DNA of 62,540 nucleotides from Rhodovulum visakhapatnamense (GCF_004365965.1 NZ_SOEB01000026.1:1-62540); one strand, 5' to 3'; shown: positions 29,420 to 39,409, counted from the stretch's first letter. Numbers and translations: made by a program. The notes: a model not told the origin generated them from the sequence alone.

Positions 29420-32164
29420 ATGAAACCAGATTTCGCGCTGACGCTCTCCGAGGACGGGATCGGACTTCAGCACCGGGCCAAGGGCGGCTGGCGGTCGCTT
29501 GGCGAAGTGTCCCTGCACGACCCGGGGCTGGCCGAGACGCTGCGGCTGCTGCGCGCCACGGCCGGAAACCTTGCCGACGGGCGGCCGCTGGTCAAGCTGG
29601 TGCTGCCCGACAGTCAGGTGCTGTACACGACGCTTGCTCTGGAGGGCGACAGCCGCGCCGAGAAGCGCGCGAGCCTGCTACGCGGGCTGGACGGGCTGAC
29701 CCCCTATGCGGTGACCGACCTGATCTTCGACTGGCAGGAGACGGCAGGCAGCGCGCGGCTGGCCGTGGTCGCGCGCGAGACCCTGGCCGAGGCCGAGGCC
29801 TTTGCCCGGGCGCATCAGTTCGACCCGGTCTGTTTCGTCGCCCGACCGCCCGCCTCGAAATTCGAGGGCGAGGCCTTCTTCGGGCCGACCGCCGCAGCCG
29901 CCTCGCTGCTGGCCGGGGGCGAGCGCGCCGAACCCGAACGCGCGCCCCAGAAGGCTCCGAAGGCCGAGACCGCGCCGCGCCGCAAGGCGCCCCCGCCCGT
30001 CGAAGCAGAAAAGCCCGCAAGGGCGCCCCAGTCGGCGATAGTCCCGACGGCTCTCGCCGCCGCCCCCGCGCGGACCGAAGCCGCGGCGGCCGCGATTGGG
30101 CCCGACCTCCCAGCAGCGGCCGAAACAGCCGAGCGCCCCCCAGCCCCCAAGTCGCCAAACGCGGCACCCGCGTCGCCGCCGGTCCCGGCCGCACCGGTCC
30201 ATGCCGATGTCCGGCTCCCCGCGCCGGACCGGCGCCCGGCACCCGGGATCACGGCCCCGGCAGTAGCGCCTCCCGCCGCTGCAAGCCCCATTGTCACGGC
30301 CCCCGCACAACGTCCGGAATCCCCGGCGCCCGCGTTTCGGCCCCCCCCCCAAAGGCGCGTTGCGGCGCCGGGCGCAGCGGCACCTCGGCCGGTCAGCGGG
30401 CTTGACCTGCGCGCGGCCGAGCGCCCGTCCACCGGGCCGGAGCTGGGACAGATGCTCAAGCTGGGCGGCGCCGGGCTGGCGCTGGTGGCGACGCTGGGCC
30501 TCGGCGCTTTGTTCCTGACCCGTGGCGAGAATGCGCCGCCCTCCACGCCCGAACTGTCGCCCGTCTCCGAGACCCTGCCGACCGGACCCGACGGCGGCAG
30601 GGCGGCATCGCAGGCGCCGGATGGTACCGGTCCCGATATCGGTGCGGACGAGGATGACAGCTTCTCGCCGGACGACGGGCTCGAGCCCGTCCCGGAAGGC
30701 CTGCGCGATACCGATGCGGGCGCGGCCCCTTCCCCCGACACGGCCGGAACAGCCGATGAAGCCACCGCTGCGCCCGCCGCCCCACCCGAGGCGCCGCCGC
30801 CGACCGAGTCGCTGGTTCCGGCGCCGCTGACGGCCGCCGAGGCGCTCGAGGCCTATGCCAGCACCGGGATCTGGCAGCGCGCGCCCGATCCGTTGGGCGC
30901 CCCCTCGCAGGACCGGATCGAGGATCTTTTCGTCGCCGGGATCGACCCGGCGCCCCGCCCGCCCGAAGCCGAAGACCTGCCCGATCCGCAGATCGCGCGG
31001 GCGGTCGATCAGGCGCTGCCGATGCAATCCGACCCGCCGGGACCCGACCAGACCTTCGAACTGGACGAGCGCGGACTTGTCGAGGCGACGCCCGAAGGCG
31101 CGCTGACCCCCGAAGGCGTCACCGTGCATGCCGGGGCGCCCGTCGTGGTGCCGCCCGCCCGTCCCGACGGGCTGGTGCCGGATCCCGAACCGGTCGCGGT
31201 GCCCGCGCCCGGCGATACCGCCGCAGGCGCCGAGATCACCACCGAAGGGGTGCCGGTCTATGACGCGCGCCCCGAGGTCACGCCGCCTGGCCGTCCCGCC
31301 GACGCAGCGCCCGAGACCGGTCCCGATACGGCTCCCGACACCCCGGCCCCGGACGCCGCCGCCCCAGGGGAGGCGCTCTCGGATCAGGCGTCCGAGGCCG
31401 ACCGCGACGCCGCCATCCCCCAGACCGCCGAGACGGCACCCGAGGTCGAGATCGCCGTTTCTGCCGGGTCCCCGACGCCGCGCCCGCCAGCGCGCCCGGG
31501 CACAGATGCTGCCCCGGCGGCCGCGCCGCCCGCGGAGGCGACGCCTTCCGTGATTCCGGCCGATCCGGCGGCGGCCGCGCGGCTGGCCGGACGGCTTCCC
31601 CGCGCCCGTCCAGAGACGCTTCTGGCCCGGACAGAGCCCCCCGCAGAGGCAGAGGCGCCGGGCCTTCATCCGCGTGCCCGGCCCGGCGATCTGGCGCCGG
31701 TCCCGGATGCGCCCTCGCTCGACACCGATGCCGCTGTCACCGCCGCGCTCGAGGATCTTGCCGATGGCGAAGGCGAGGCCGAGGCCTCGGCCGACCTGCC
31801 GGAGAACGCGCTGGTCGCCTCGTTGCGTCCGGCCTCGCGGCCGTCGGATTTCGAAGAGCGCGCCGTTGCCGCGGCGCCCGCCGTCCCGGCGGCGGCCGCT
31901 GTCGCCCCTTCGGTACCCACCACCGCCTCGGTCGCCAAGCAGGCCACCCTGCCCGACGCGATCAACCTGCGCGATCTGAACCTGATCGGCGTCTTCGGCT
32001 CGTCGGCCGACCGCCGCGCCCTGCTGCGGCTGCCGTCCGGCCGATTCGTCAAGGTCAAGGTCGGCGACAGCATCGACGGCGGACAGGTCGCCGCCATCGG
32101 CGAAACCCAGCTGCGCTATGTCAAGCACGGCCGCAACATCGTGCTGGACCTGCCGGGCGGCTGA
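29420..32164 (+). CDS. hybrid inner-membrane protein with PilP/GspC-like C-terminal domain and long Pro/Ala linker
   Basis: 914 residues. The first 160 residues are globular and cytoplasmic-like, resembling the actin-like start of GspL/PilM-type proteins (weak). A Pro/Ala-rich linker follows, one transmembrane helix lies at about 345-366 (LGGAGLALVATLGLGALFL), and a very long acidic, Pro/Ala-rich periplasmic stretch leads to about residue 840. The last 65 residues (LIGVFGSSADRRALLRLPSG ... VKVGDSIDGGQV) match the PilP/GspC periplasmic domain. No pilus or type II secretion genes are adjacent. A C10 homopolymer lies at 30341-30350 in the linker. Confidence 0.7.
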   Translation: MKPDFALTLSEDGIGLQHRAKGGWRSLGEVSLHDPGLAETLRLLRATAGNLADGRPLVKLVLPDSQVLYTTLALEGDSRAEKRASLLRGLDGLTPYAVTDLIFDWQETAGSARLAVVARETLAEAEAFARAHQFDPVCFVARPPASKFEGEAFFGPTAAAASLLAGGERAEPERAPQKAPKAETAPRRKAPPPVEAEKPARAPQSAIVPTALAAAPARTEAAAAAIGPDLPAAAETAERPPAPKSPNAAPASPPVPAAPVHADVRLPAPDRRPAPGITAPAVAPPAAASPIVTAPAQRPESPAPAFRPPPQRRVAAPGAAAPRPVSGLDLRAAERPSTGPELGQMLKLGGAGLALVATLGLGALFLTRGENAPPSTPELSPVSETLPTGPDGGRAASQAPDGTGPDIGADEDDSFSPDDGLEPVPEGLRDTDAGAAPSPDTAGTADEATAAPAAPPEAPPPTESLVPAPLTAAEALEAYASTGIWQRAPDPLGAPSQDRIEDLFVAGIDPAPRPPEAEDLPDPQIARAVDQALPMQSDPPGPDQTFELDERGLVEATPEGALTPEGVTVHAGAPVVVPPARPDGLVPDPEPVAVPAPGDTAAGAEITTEGVPVYDARPEVTPPGRPADAAPETGPDTAPDTPAPDAAAPGEALSDQASEADRDAAIPQTAETAPEVEIAVSAGSPTPRPPARPGTDAAPAAAPPAEATPSVIPADPAAAARLAGRLPRARPETLLARTEPPAEAEAPGLHPRARPGDLAPVPDAPSLDTDAAVTAALEDLADGEGEAEASADLPENALVASLRPASRPSDFEERAVAAAPAVPAAAAVAPSVPTTASVAKQATLPDAINLRDLNLIGVFGSSADRRALLRLPSGRFVKVKVGDSIDGGQVAAIGETQLRYVKHGRNIVLDLPGG
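30341..30350 (+). repeat. C10 homopolymer inside the hybrid membrane-protein gene
   Basis: Ten consecutive C residues at about codon 308, upstream of the transmembrane helix. The frame is intact as given. Gain or loss of one base would shift into frames ending near 30405 or 30518, removing the membrane helix and the PilP-like domain. Confidence 0.85.
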
Positions 32165-32270
32165 TCCACGCGATTTCCGCGATCCCTGGGGCAAACCCCG
32201 CTTGGGGGATGCACACCTGCCCCCTATGCTTTGACGACATCGCCCTTCTGACGCCCGGACCCCTCCAGAA

Positions 32271-34253
32271 ATGGATAGTTTCCTGCTTCCCGCCCTGATC
32301 TGCCTCGCCGCGGCGGTGATCGCCGTGCCCCTTGCCGCGCGGCTGGGGCTGGGATCGGTGTTGGGCTATCTCGCGGCCGGCATCGCCATCGGCCCGGCGC
32401 TGGCACTGGTCGGGGCCCAGGTCGAGGATATCCGCCATGTCGCGGAATTCGGCGTGGTGCTGATGCTGTTCCTGATCGGACTCGAGCTGGAACCGAAGGT
32501 GCTTTGGCGGATGCGCACCCGGCTGGTCGGGCTGGGCGGCCTGCAGGTCACGCTGACGACGCTGGCGATCATGGCCGCGGCCATCCCGGCGCTGGGGCTC
32601 GGCTGGGAACAGGCGCTGGCAGTGGGGCTGGTCTTTGCGCTGTCCTCGACTGCCATCGTGCTGCAGACCCTGAGCGAAAAGGGGCTGATGCCGACCAATG
32701 GCGGGCGGGCGAGCTTTTCGGTGCTGCTGGCCCAGGACATCGCGGTGATCCCGATGCTGGTCGCGCTGCCGCTGCTGGTGGCCGCGCCCAAGGCCCGGAT
32801 CGCCCCCGACGGGTCGGTCGTGCGCCCCGCACTGGAGGCCGCCCAGCCGCCCCATGGCGCCGAGCACCTGTCGCTGGTGGCCGGGCTGCCGGGCTGGGGC
32901 GTGGCTCTGGTGACGCTGGGCGCGGTCGCGGTGGTGATCCTGGCCGGGCATTACCTGATCCGGCCGGTCTTCCGTTTCGTCAGCATGGCGCATCTGCGCG
33001 AGATGTACACGGCGCTCGCGCTGCTGCTGGTGATCGGCATCGCGGTCCTGATGGGGATGGTCGGTCTTTCGCCCGCGCTTGGCACCTTCCTTGCGGGCGT
33101 GGTGCTGGCCGATTCCGAGTTCCGCCACGATCTTGAAGGCAATATCGAGCCGTTCAAGGGTCTGCTGCTGGGGCTGTTCTTCATCACCGTCGGCGCGGGC
33201 ATCGACTTTCAGGTGCTGCTGGCCGACCCGCTGGGAATATTCGGGCTGGCGCTGGGCGTGATGGTGATCAAGGGGCTGGTGCTGGCCGCATTGGGCCGGC
33301 TTTTCCGGCTGAAGGGGCGGGATCGCTGGCTCTTTACCCTCGGTCTGGCCCAGGCCGGCGAATTCGGCTTCGTGATCCTCGGGCTCGCCGTCCAGCAGGA
33401 CGTGCTGTCCGAACGCCTGACCCAGACGCTTTTGCTGGTGATCGCGCTGACGATGCTGATGACCCCGCTCTTTTTCTTCGTCTACGAGATGGTGTCGCGG
33501 CGGCTTGCGGTGGCCGGGATCGGCCCCGACCATGCCCCCGACGAAATCGACGAACGCAACCCGATCCTGATCGCCGGGATCGGCCGGTTCGGGCAGGTGG
33601 TCCAGCGCATGCTGCAGATGTCGGGCTTTCGCGCGACCATGCTCGACGACGATCTGGCCACCATCAACCTGATGCGCAAGTTCGGCATCAAGGGCTTCTT
33701 CGGCAACCCGACCCGCCCCGAGACGCTGATGGCGGCCGGGCTGGGCACCGCGCAGGTCTTCGTGGTGGCGCTGGACGATCCGGCGGCGACGACGCGGGTG
33801 GTGATCTTCGCCCGGCGGGTGCGGCCCGATCTGACGATCATCGCGCGTGCCCGCGACCGGGCCCATGCCTACGAGCTGTACCGCGCCGGGGCCGACAAGA
33901 TCGTGCGCGAACTCTTCGACAGTTCGCTGCGGGTCGCGCGCTATTCGCTGGAGGCGATGGGGCTCAGCACGACCGAGGCGCGCGAGCGTGAAAGCGCCTA
34001 TTACGACTTCGACCGGCGGATGGTGCGGGAACTGGCCGATCTGTGGCAGCCCGGCGTGTCCGCCGAAAAGAACGAGGGCTACCTGCGCCGCGCCCGCGAG
34101 CTGAACGGCGAGCTTGACACCGCCCTGCTGTCACGAACGGCCCATCGCCGCGCCACCGACCCGGCCACCCAGCGTCCGGCCCGAGGGGAAACGCAGGCAG
34201 ACAGCTCGATCGCCCCGGCCGACGCACCCGAGGATGTCGCCGACCGGGCCTGA
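32271..34253 (+). CDS. Kef-type (CPA2) potassium/proton antiporter with TrkA-N domain
   Basis: 660-residue inner-membrane antiporter. Roughly the first 410 residues form a CPA2 exchanger with about 12 hydrophobic segments, including GLELEPKVLWRMR and the LLAQDIAVIP motif. From about residue 430 a Rossmann TrkA-N domain begins (NPILIAGIGRFGQVVQRML), binding NAD(H) and gating the channel. The C-terminal tail is hydrophilic. Members are K+ efflux systems protecting against electrophiles. No KefF/KefG ancillary gene is adjacent. Confidence 0.93.
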   Translation: MDSFLLPALICLAAAVIAVPLAARLGLGSVLGYLAAGIAIGPALALVGAQVEDIRHVAEFGVVLMLFLIGLELEPKVLWRMRTRLVGLGGLQVTLTTLAIMAAAIPALGLGWEQALAVGLVFALSSTAIVLQTLSEKGLMPTNGGRASFSVLLAQDIAVIPMLVALPLLVAAPKARIAPDGSVVRPALEAAQPPHGAEHLSLVAGLPGWGVALVTLGAVAVVILAGHYLIRPVFRFVSMAHLREMYTALALLLVIGIAVLMGMVGLSPALGTFLAGVVLADSEFRHDLEGNIEPFKGLLLGLFFITVGAGIDFQVLLADPLGIFGLALGVMVIKGLVLAALGRLFRLKGRDRWLFTLGLAQAGEFGFVILGLAVQQDVLSERLTQTLLLVIALTMLMTPLFFFVYEMVSRRLAVAGIGPDHAPDEIDERNPILIAGIGRFGQVVQRMLQMSGFRATMLDDDLATINLMRKFGIKGFFGNPTRPETLMAAGLGTAQVFVVALDDPAATTRVVIFARRVRPDLTIIARARDRAHAYELYRAGADKIVRELFDSSLRVARYSLEAMGLSTTEARERESAYYDFDRRMVRELADLWQPGVSAEKNEGYLRRARELNGELDTALLSRTAHRRATDPATQRPARGETQADSSIAPADAPEDVADRA

Positions 34254-34280
34254 ACGCCCGGCCAGTCCGGGGACCGACGC

Positions 34281-34663
34281 TCAGGTGACGGACCGGTGCG
34301 TCGTGATCGAGGTCGGGCGGTCATGGCCCGGATGGGCGCCGATTGCCGACCGCCCGGAACCCGATGCCGGCGAAGAGGCGGTGGTTTTCGGTCAGTTCGA
34401 CCCGGGTCTGCAATTCCCGACGGGGCGGACCCAGTGCCCGGAGGCGTGTCCCGGCCAGACCAACCCGCCGACGGGCATGGCCCTCGCCCGACGCGCAGTT
34501 CGCAGCGATAGAGGCCAGGCCGGACCTTTGCACCGAGCTTGCCGGAGCGATGCGCCCGTCCATATCGGCAAAGCTCCGGCAGATAAGATGCCGCGCGCCG
34601 ACCAGCGCCGGATCGTCCGCCGCCAGCCGTCGTCGGGGCGCCTTGGCCCTCTGGCCCGTCGGA
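34281..34663 (-). pseudogene. decayed GNAT acetyltransferase
   Basis: Remnants of a GNAT acetyltransferase lie between the kef and prs genes. The N-terminal part reads PALVGARHLICRSFADMDGRIAP, and the C-terminal strand ELQTRVELTENHRLFAGIGF is well preserved. The expected tail AHPGHDRPTSIT then continues in another frame up to a stop at 34281-34283, so there is a frameshift at about 34345. The central acetyl-CoA-binding core (Q/RxxGxG/A region) is missing between the two parts, consistent with an internal deletion. No functional start is visible after the prs stop. Confidence 0.72.
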
Positions 34664-35689
34664 TCAGACCCGCCGCGGCGCGTAGAGCCCCTCGTAGATC
34701 GGCGCAAGCGTCTCGTGTTCGAAGAGCGAGGACACGCTGGTGCCCTGCCAGATGTTCATGATCGCCTGGGCGAACAGCGGCGCGGTCGGCACGATACGGA
34801 TATTCGGCGTCGCAAGGATGGCATCGGTCGGCTGGATGGAATCCGTCACCACCACCGATTTCAGCTGCGAATTGCGGATCCGCTCGACCGCGGGGCCGGA
34901 CAGTACGCCATGGGTGATATAGGCATGCACTTCCTTGGCGCCCGCCTCGATCAGCTTGTCGGCGGCCTTGCAGAGCGTTCCGGCGGTGTCGCAGATGTCG
35001 TCGACGATGAAGCAGATCTGGCCCTCGACATCGCCGATCACGGTCATCTCGGCCACCTCGCCCGGACGCACCCGGCGCTTGTCGACGATGGCCAGCCCCG
35101 ACCCGATCCGTTGCGCCAGCTCGCGGGCGCGGGTCACGCCACCCACGTCGGGCGAAACCACGGTGATCTGCGGGGCGAGACCGTTGAATTCATGCGCGAT
35201 GTCCAGCGCGAAGATCGGCGAGGCATAGAGGTTGTCGACCGGGATGTCGAAAAAGCCCTGAATCTGGGCCGCATGCAGATCCATGGTCAGCACCCGCTCG
35301 ATGCCGGATTCGGTCAGCAGGTTCGCGACCAGCTTGGCGCTGATCGGGGTGCGGGCCTTGGTGCGGCGGTCCTGGCGGGCATAGCCGAAATAGGGGATCA
35401 CGGCGGTGATCCGCGCGGCCGAGGACCGGCGCAGCGCGTCGGCCATGATCATCAGCTCCATCAGGTTGTCATTCGCCGGGTTCGAGGTCGGCTGGATCAC
35501 GAACATGTCCTCTCCGCGGACATTCTCGTAGACCTCGACGAAGATCTCCTGATCGTTGAAGCGCTCGACCCGGGCATCGACCAGATCGACATTGATGCCC
35601 CGATGCATCGACATCCGCCGGGCGATGGCAGAGGCAAGCGGACGGTTGGCATTGCCCGAAATCAGTTTCGGTTCGTGGATATTGTGCAT
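34664..35689 (-). CDS. prs: ribose-phosphate pyrophosphokinase
   Basis: 341-residue PRPP synthetase, making PRPP from ribose-5-phosphate and ATP for nucleotide, His and Trp synthesis. Motifs include [42 protein letters not shown] and the PRPP loop [11 protein letters not shown]. There is a short insertion near residue 200 common in alphaproteobacteria. It is divergent from the DsbA-like isomerase gene. Confidence 0.96.
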   Translation of the reverse strand: MHNIHEPKLISGNANRPLASAIARRMSMHRGINVDLVDARVERFNDQEIFVEVYENVRGEDMFVIQPTSNPANDNLMELMIMADALRRSSAARITAVIPYFGYARQDRRTKARTPISAKLVANLLTESGIERVLTMDLHAAQIQGFFDIPVDNLYASPIFALDIAHEFNGLAPQITVVSPDVGGVTRARELAQRIGSGLAIVDKRRVRPGEVAEMTVIGDVEGQICFIVDDICDTAGTLCKAADKLIEAGAKEVHAYITHGVLSGPAVERIRNSQLKSVVVTDSIQPTDAILATPNIRIVPTAPLFAQAIMNIWQGTSVSSLFEHETLAPIYEGLYAPRRV

Positions 35690-35793
35690 GGGGATGTCTC
35701 CGGCGGCGGCCGATTCGCGCGTGTAACGATACGTTGACAGCGCTTAGCACCGAGGTACGGTCTTGAAAACCTTGAGAGGGAGGGGGCGTCAGG

Positions 35794-36393
35794 ATGGCCC
35801 ATATCGACTATTACTTCACGGTGATCTCGCCCTACGCGTATCTGGCCGGCACCCGGCTGGAAGGGATCGCCGCCCGCCACGGCGCGACCATCACCTACAA
35901 ACCCGTTGATCTGATGGCGCTTTTGGCCCGCACGGGCGGCACGCCCCTGCCCCAGCGGTCCGAGGCACGCAAAGCCTACAGGTTGCAGGAGCTGCGCCGC
36001 CAGGCCGCCAAGGCCGGGCTGCCGCTGACCCTGACCCCGGCGCATTTTCCGACCAACCCGGCGCCCGCCGCCTATGCGATCATCGCCGCACAGGCCGCGG
36101 GCGGCGGCGATCTGGGCGGGCTTGTGCACAGCCTGACCCGCGCCTGCTGGGCCGAAGAGCGCGATCTGGCCGAAGATGCGGTCATCCGCGACTGTCTGGG
36201 CGCCGCCGGATTCGACCCGGCGCTGGCCGACCGGGGGCTGCTGGCAGGGGCCGAAACCTATGCCGCCAATCTGGAAGAGGCGACCGCCAGGGGCGTCTTC
36301 GGGGCGCCCTTCTACATCACCGATGGCGACGAACGGTTCTGGGGTCAGGACCGGCTTGACGATCTCGACCTGCACCTGTCCGGAAAGCTCTAG
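35794..36393 (+). CDS. 2-hydroxychromene-2-carboxylate isomerase (DsbA-family, kappa GST-like)
   Basis: 199-residue thioredoxin-fold protein. The active-site region is SPYAYLAGT rather than CxxC, with the catalytic serine of glutathione-dependent HCCA isomerases. A helical insertion and the cis-proline strand FGAPFYI follow. Homologues isomerise aromatic catabolic intermediates. No aromatic catabolic genes are nearby, so the real substrate is uncertain. Confidence 0.88.
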   Translation: MAHIDYYFTVISPYAYLAGTRLEGIAARHGATITYKPVDLMALLARTGGTPLPQRSEARKAYRLQELRRQAAKAGLPLTLTPAHFPTNPAPAAYAIIAAQAAGGGDLGGLVHSLTRACWAEERDLAEDAVIRDCLGAAGFDPALADRGLLAGAETYAANLEEATARGVFGAPFYITDGDERFWGQDRLDDLDLHLSGKL

Positions 36394-36426
36394 ATCCGGA
36401 CCCGACCAAGGACCGGGGCGCGCGGC

Positions 36427-37482
36427 TCAGTCGCCCCGGACGATGGCCAGAAGCGCGTCGACCTCTTCGTCGGTCGTGCACCAGGAACAGACCAGCCGCG
36501 CCGCAAGCGGCACGTCGCCGGGGCCCTCCAGCGACTGGTCCATCGGCCAGAGGTAATATTGCGCCCCGACCGCCTGGGCGCGGCGATGCGCCTCGCGCGG
36601 GAAGGCGGCAAAGACGGCATTGGCCTCGGTCGGGTGCAGCAACTCGGCCCGGTCGAGCGCGGCAAGCCCCTGCGACAGCCGCGCCGCCGCGTCATTGGCC
36701 CGCGCCGCAAGCTTCAGCCAGAGCCCGTCCTTCAGATAGGCGGCCATCTGCGCCGACAGATAGCGGTGCTTCGAGAAGAGATGCGCGCCCCGTTTGCGGC
36801 GCAACTCGAACTCCCAGGCATGGGCCGGATCGAACAGCACCACCGCCTCGACCCCCATACAGCCGTTCTTGGTGCCGCCGAAGGACAGCACGTCGATCCC
36901 GGCCTTCCAGGTGATCTCGGCGGGCGTGGCACCGGTCGTGACCAGCGCATTGGCAAAGCGCGCCCCGTCCATGTGCACCGGCAGGTCGTAGTCGGCGGCG
37001 ACGGCCGACAGCGCCGACACCTCGGCGGCGGTATAGACCGTCCCGTGTTCGGTCGCGTTGGTGATCGAGACCGCGCCGCGCTGGACGTTATGCACCCCGC
37101 CGCGGGCGGCGAAGGCGATGGCCTCGCGCAGCGCCTCGGGGGTCAGCTTGGCATCGGCGCCCTCGACCAGGGTCAGCTTGGCGCCGCCGGTATAGAATTC
37201 CGGCGCGCCGCATTCGTCTTCCTCGATATGGGCGTTGCGGTGGCAGAAGACGGTGGCCCAGGGCGGGCAGATCACCGACAGCGCCAGCGCATTGGCGGCG
37301 GTGCCGGTCGCGACCAGATAGACCTCGGCCTCGGGCGCCTCGAAGGTCTCGCGGATCGCCGTGCGAACCTCGGCCATGATCGCATCGCCGCCATAGGGCA
37401 TGGCATAGCCGTGATTGGCGGCAATCAGCGCGTCCAGGATCTGCGGCGGCACGGGCGAGGTGTTGTCCGAGGCAAAATGCAT
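36427..37482 (-). CDS. low-specificity threonine aldolase (PLP)
   Basis: 351-residue PLP fold-type I enzyme splitting threonine or allo-threonine to glycine and acetaldehyde. N-terminal FASDNTSPVPPQILDALIAANHG, ATGTAANALAL, HMDGARFANAL and the PLP-lysine motif SFGGTKNG are present. ATG 37482 is chosen because GAGGAG lies 11 nt upstream; GTG 37491 would leave only 2 nt. It follows ycgN by 5 bp in the ribF operon. Confidence 0.92.
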   Translation of the reverse strand: MHFASDNTSPVPPQILDALIAANHGYAMPYGGDAIMAEVRTAIRETFEAPEAEVYLVATGTAANALALSVICPPWATVFCHRNAHIEEDECGAPEFYTGGAKLTLVEGADAKLTPEALREAIAFAARGGVHNVQRGAVSITNATEHGTVYTAAEVSALSAVAADYDLPVHMDGARFANALVTTGATPAEITWKAGIDVLSFGGTKNGCMGVEAVVLFDPAHAWEFELRRKRGAHLFSKHRYLSAQMAAYLKDGLWLKLAARANDAAARLSQGLAALDRAELLHPTEANAVFAAFPREAHRRAQAVGAQYYLWPMDQSLEGPGDVPLAARLVCSWCTTDEEVDALLAIVRGD

Positions 37483-37487
37483 GGCTG

Positions 37488-37967
37488 TCACAGCTCCTCT
37501 TCGATGACGTGATCTTCCCAGTCCTCAAGCGGAACATCGAATTCGGGAATGGTCCAGCCCTGAACCGACATCCCGGCTTCGTGCACGCTGCCGGGATCGC
37601 CCGAAACCAGCGGATGCCAGTCGGCCAGCCCGCGGCCCTCCCAGAGCCGCCGATAGGCACAGCTCAGGGGCATCCAGTAGGCGACCTCGCCCAGTGTCTT
37701 CGGCGACAGCACCACGCATTCGGGCACGATGCTCTTGCGGATCGGGTAATTCGCGCAGCGGCAGGTAGTGTCATCCAGCAGCCGGCAGGCGATCCGGGTA
37801 AAGACGACCTCGCCGGTATCGGCATCCTCGAGCTTGTTCAGACAGCATTTGCCGCAGCCGTCGCACAGCGCCTCCCATTCGGCGGGGGTCATGTCCTTCA
37901 GGGCCACCCGGTCCCAGAACTGCGGGCGCAGCGTGTCGGGGGCGGGCTTGCGAGGCGGGCGCGCCAC
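37488..37967 (-). CDS. YcgN family cysteine cluster protein (UPF0260)
   Basis: 159-residue protein with the family cysteine motif CDGCGKCCLNKLED, CRLLDDTTCRCANY, PECVVLSP and MPLSCAYRRL. These conserved cysteines look like a metal site. The family function is unknown. It is between ribF and threonine aldolase in one leftward operon. Confidence 0.9.
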   Translation of the reverse strand: MARPPRKPAPDTLRPQFWDRVALKDMTPAEWEALCDGCGKCCLNKLEDADTGEVVFTRIACRLLDDTTCRCANYPIRKSIVPECVVLSPKTLGEVAYWMPLSCAYRRLWEGRGLADWHPLVSGDPGSVHEAGMSVQGWTIPEFDVPLEDWEDHVIEEEL

Positions 37968-37971
37968 CGTC

Positions 37972-38934
37972 TCAGTCCCGCGCGAAGGGAAGCGGCAGGT
38001 CGCCGGTCAGGATCGCCCGGGCCTGCCTGCAATCGGCATCGATCTGCGCGACCAGCGCCTCGAGCCCGTCGAACTTCGCCTCGTCGCGCAGGAACTCGAC
38101 CAGGGCGACGGACAGGTGGGTCCCGTAAAGATCGCCCTCGAAATCGAACAGGTAGCTTTCGCAATTCGGGACATTCTCGCCGAACATCGGGCGGATGCCG
38201 ATCGAGGCGGCGCCGTCATAGGTGCCCTGATGCGGCCCCGACAGCACGTCGACCCTGACCGCATAGACCCCGAACCGCGGCCGGTGCAGCCCCTGGATCG
38301 ACATGTTGGCGGTCGGAAAGCCCAGATCGCGGCCGCGCGCGTCGCCATGCAGCACCTCGCCCTCGATCCGGTGCCAATGGCCCAGCATCGCGGCGGCATC
38401 GCGCGGGCGGCCCTCGGTCAGGGCGTGGCGGATCGAGGTCGAGGACACCTCGCCCACATGGTTCGACAAGAGCGGCACGGCGGTGACGCCAAAGCCCATC
38501 TCGGCCCCGAACCGGGCCAGGTCCCCGACGGTTCCGGCGCGGCCCTTGCCAAAGCAGAAATCCTCTCCGACGACGACATGCGACAGCCCCAGACCGTCGA
38601 CGATGACCTGCCGCGCGAAAGCCTCGGGCGAAAGCCCGGCCAGCCGCGCGTCGAACGGCAGTTCGTAAAGGTGATCGACCCCCAGCTTGGCCAGCCGGTT
38701 GGCGCGGGCCTCGGCATTCATCAGCCGGAAGGGCGCCGCATCGGGCGCGAAGAATTCGCGCGGATGCGGCTCGAAGGTCAGGATGCCCAGCGGCGCGCCG
38801 CGGCGCGCGGCCTCGGTCCGCGCCCCCTCGATCACCACCCGGTGGCCAAGATGAACGCCGTCGAAATTGCCGATAGCGGCCGCGGCGCCGCGGTCGCCCG
38901 TCGCGTTACCGGTCCAGGAGGCAAAGGTCTGCAT
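37972..38934 (-). CDS. ribF: bifunctional riboflavin kinase / FMN adenylyltransferase
   Basis: 320-residue RibF making FMN and FAD. The nucleotidyltransferase domain shows GNFDGVHLGH and FCFGKGRAGTVGDL. The riboflavin kinase domain shows GRDLGFPTANM, YDGAASIG and NCESYLFDFEGDLYG. Start 38934 is preferred over the in-frame codon at 38949. It follows the MaoC gene by 31 bp. Confidence 0.95.
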   Translation of the reverse strand: MQTFASWTGNATGDRGAAAAIGNFDGVHLGHRVVIEGARTEAARRGAPLGILTFEPHPREFFAPDAAPFRLMNAEARANRLAKLGVDHLYELPFDARLAGLSPEAFARQVIVDGLGLSHVVVGEDFCFGKGRAGTVGDLARFGAEMGFGVTAVPLLSNHVGEVSSTSIRHALTEGRPRDAAAMLGHWHRIEGEVLHGDARGRDLGFPTANMSIQGLHRPRFGVYAVRVDVLSGPHQGTYDGAASIGIRPMFGENVPNCESYLFDFEGDLYGTHLSVALVEFLRDEAKFDGLEALVAQIDADCRQARAILTGDLPLPFARD

Positions 38935-38965
38935 GGCCCCCGATTGCACCGGGGGCCGGGCCGCG

Positions 38966-39409
38966 TCAATCGAATTTCTTGCTGGGTGCCAGCACCACGG
39001 CCTCGCCCTTCAAAACCGGCTTTCCGTCCACGATGCAGCGGCAATCCATGGTCACGCGGCGCCGCGAATGGTCGATGCCGGTGACCTCGACCTCGGCCAG
39101 CACCATGTCGCCGGGACGCACGGGGGCGAGGAATTTCAGACTCTGGCCCAGATAGATCGTGCCATGGCCCGGAAGCTGTTCGCCGATCACCGCCGAGATC
39201 AGGCTGGCGGTCAGCATGCCATGGGCGATCCGGCCTTCGAAGATCGTCTCCATCGCGTAATCGTCGTCCAGATGCACCGGGTTGCAGTCGGTCGAGACCT
39301 CGGCAAACAGTTCGATGTCGCGGTCGGTCACCTGCTTGCGCAGATGGCGGCACATGCCGATCTCGATATCCTCGATGCAAATCGTTCCGCGTGGCATGTT
39401 GTCGAGCAT
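38966..39409 (-). CDS. MaoC-family dehydratase (hot-dog fold)
   Basis: 147-residue hot-dog protein with the hydratase-2 motif DCNPVHLDDDYA followed by FEGRIAHGMLTASLIS. Members are (R)-specific enoyl-CoA hydratases, for example supplying PHB synthesis. The start at 39409 is preceded by GGGGG at about 6 nt; ATG 39397 is an alternative. It is the first gene of the ribF operon. Confidence 0.88.
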   Translation of the reverse strand: MLDNMPRGTICIEDIEIGMCRHLRKQVTDRDIELFAEVSTDCNPVHLDDDYAMETIFEGRIAHGMLTASLISAVIGEQLPGHGTIYLGQSLKFLAPVRPGDMVLAEVEVTGIDHSRRRVTMDCRCIVDGKPVLKGEAVVLAPSKKFD

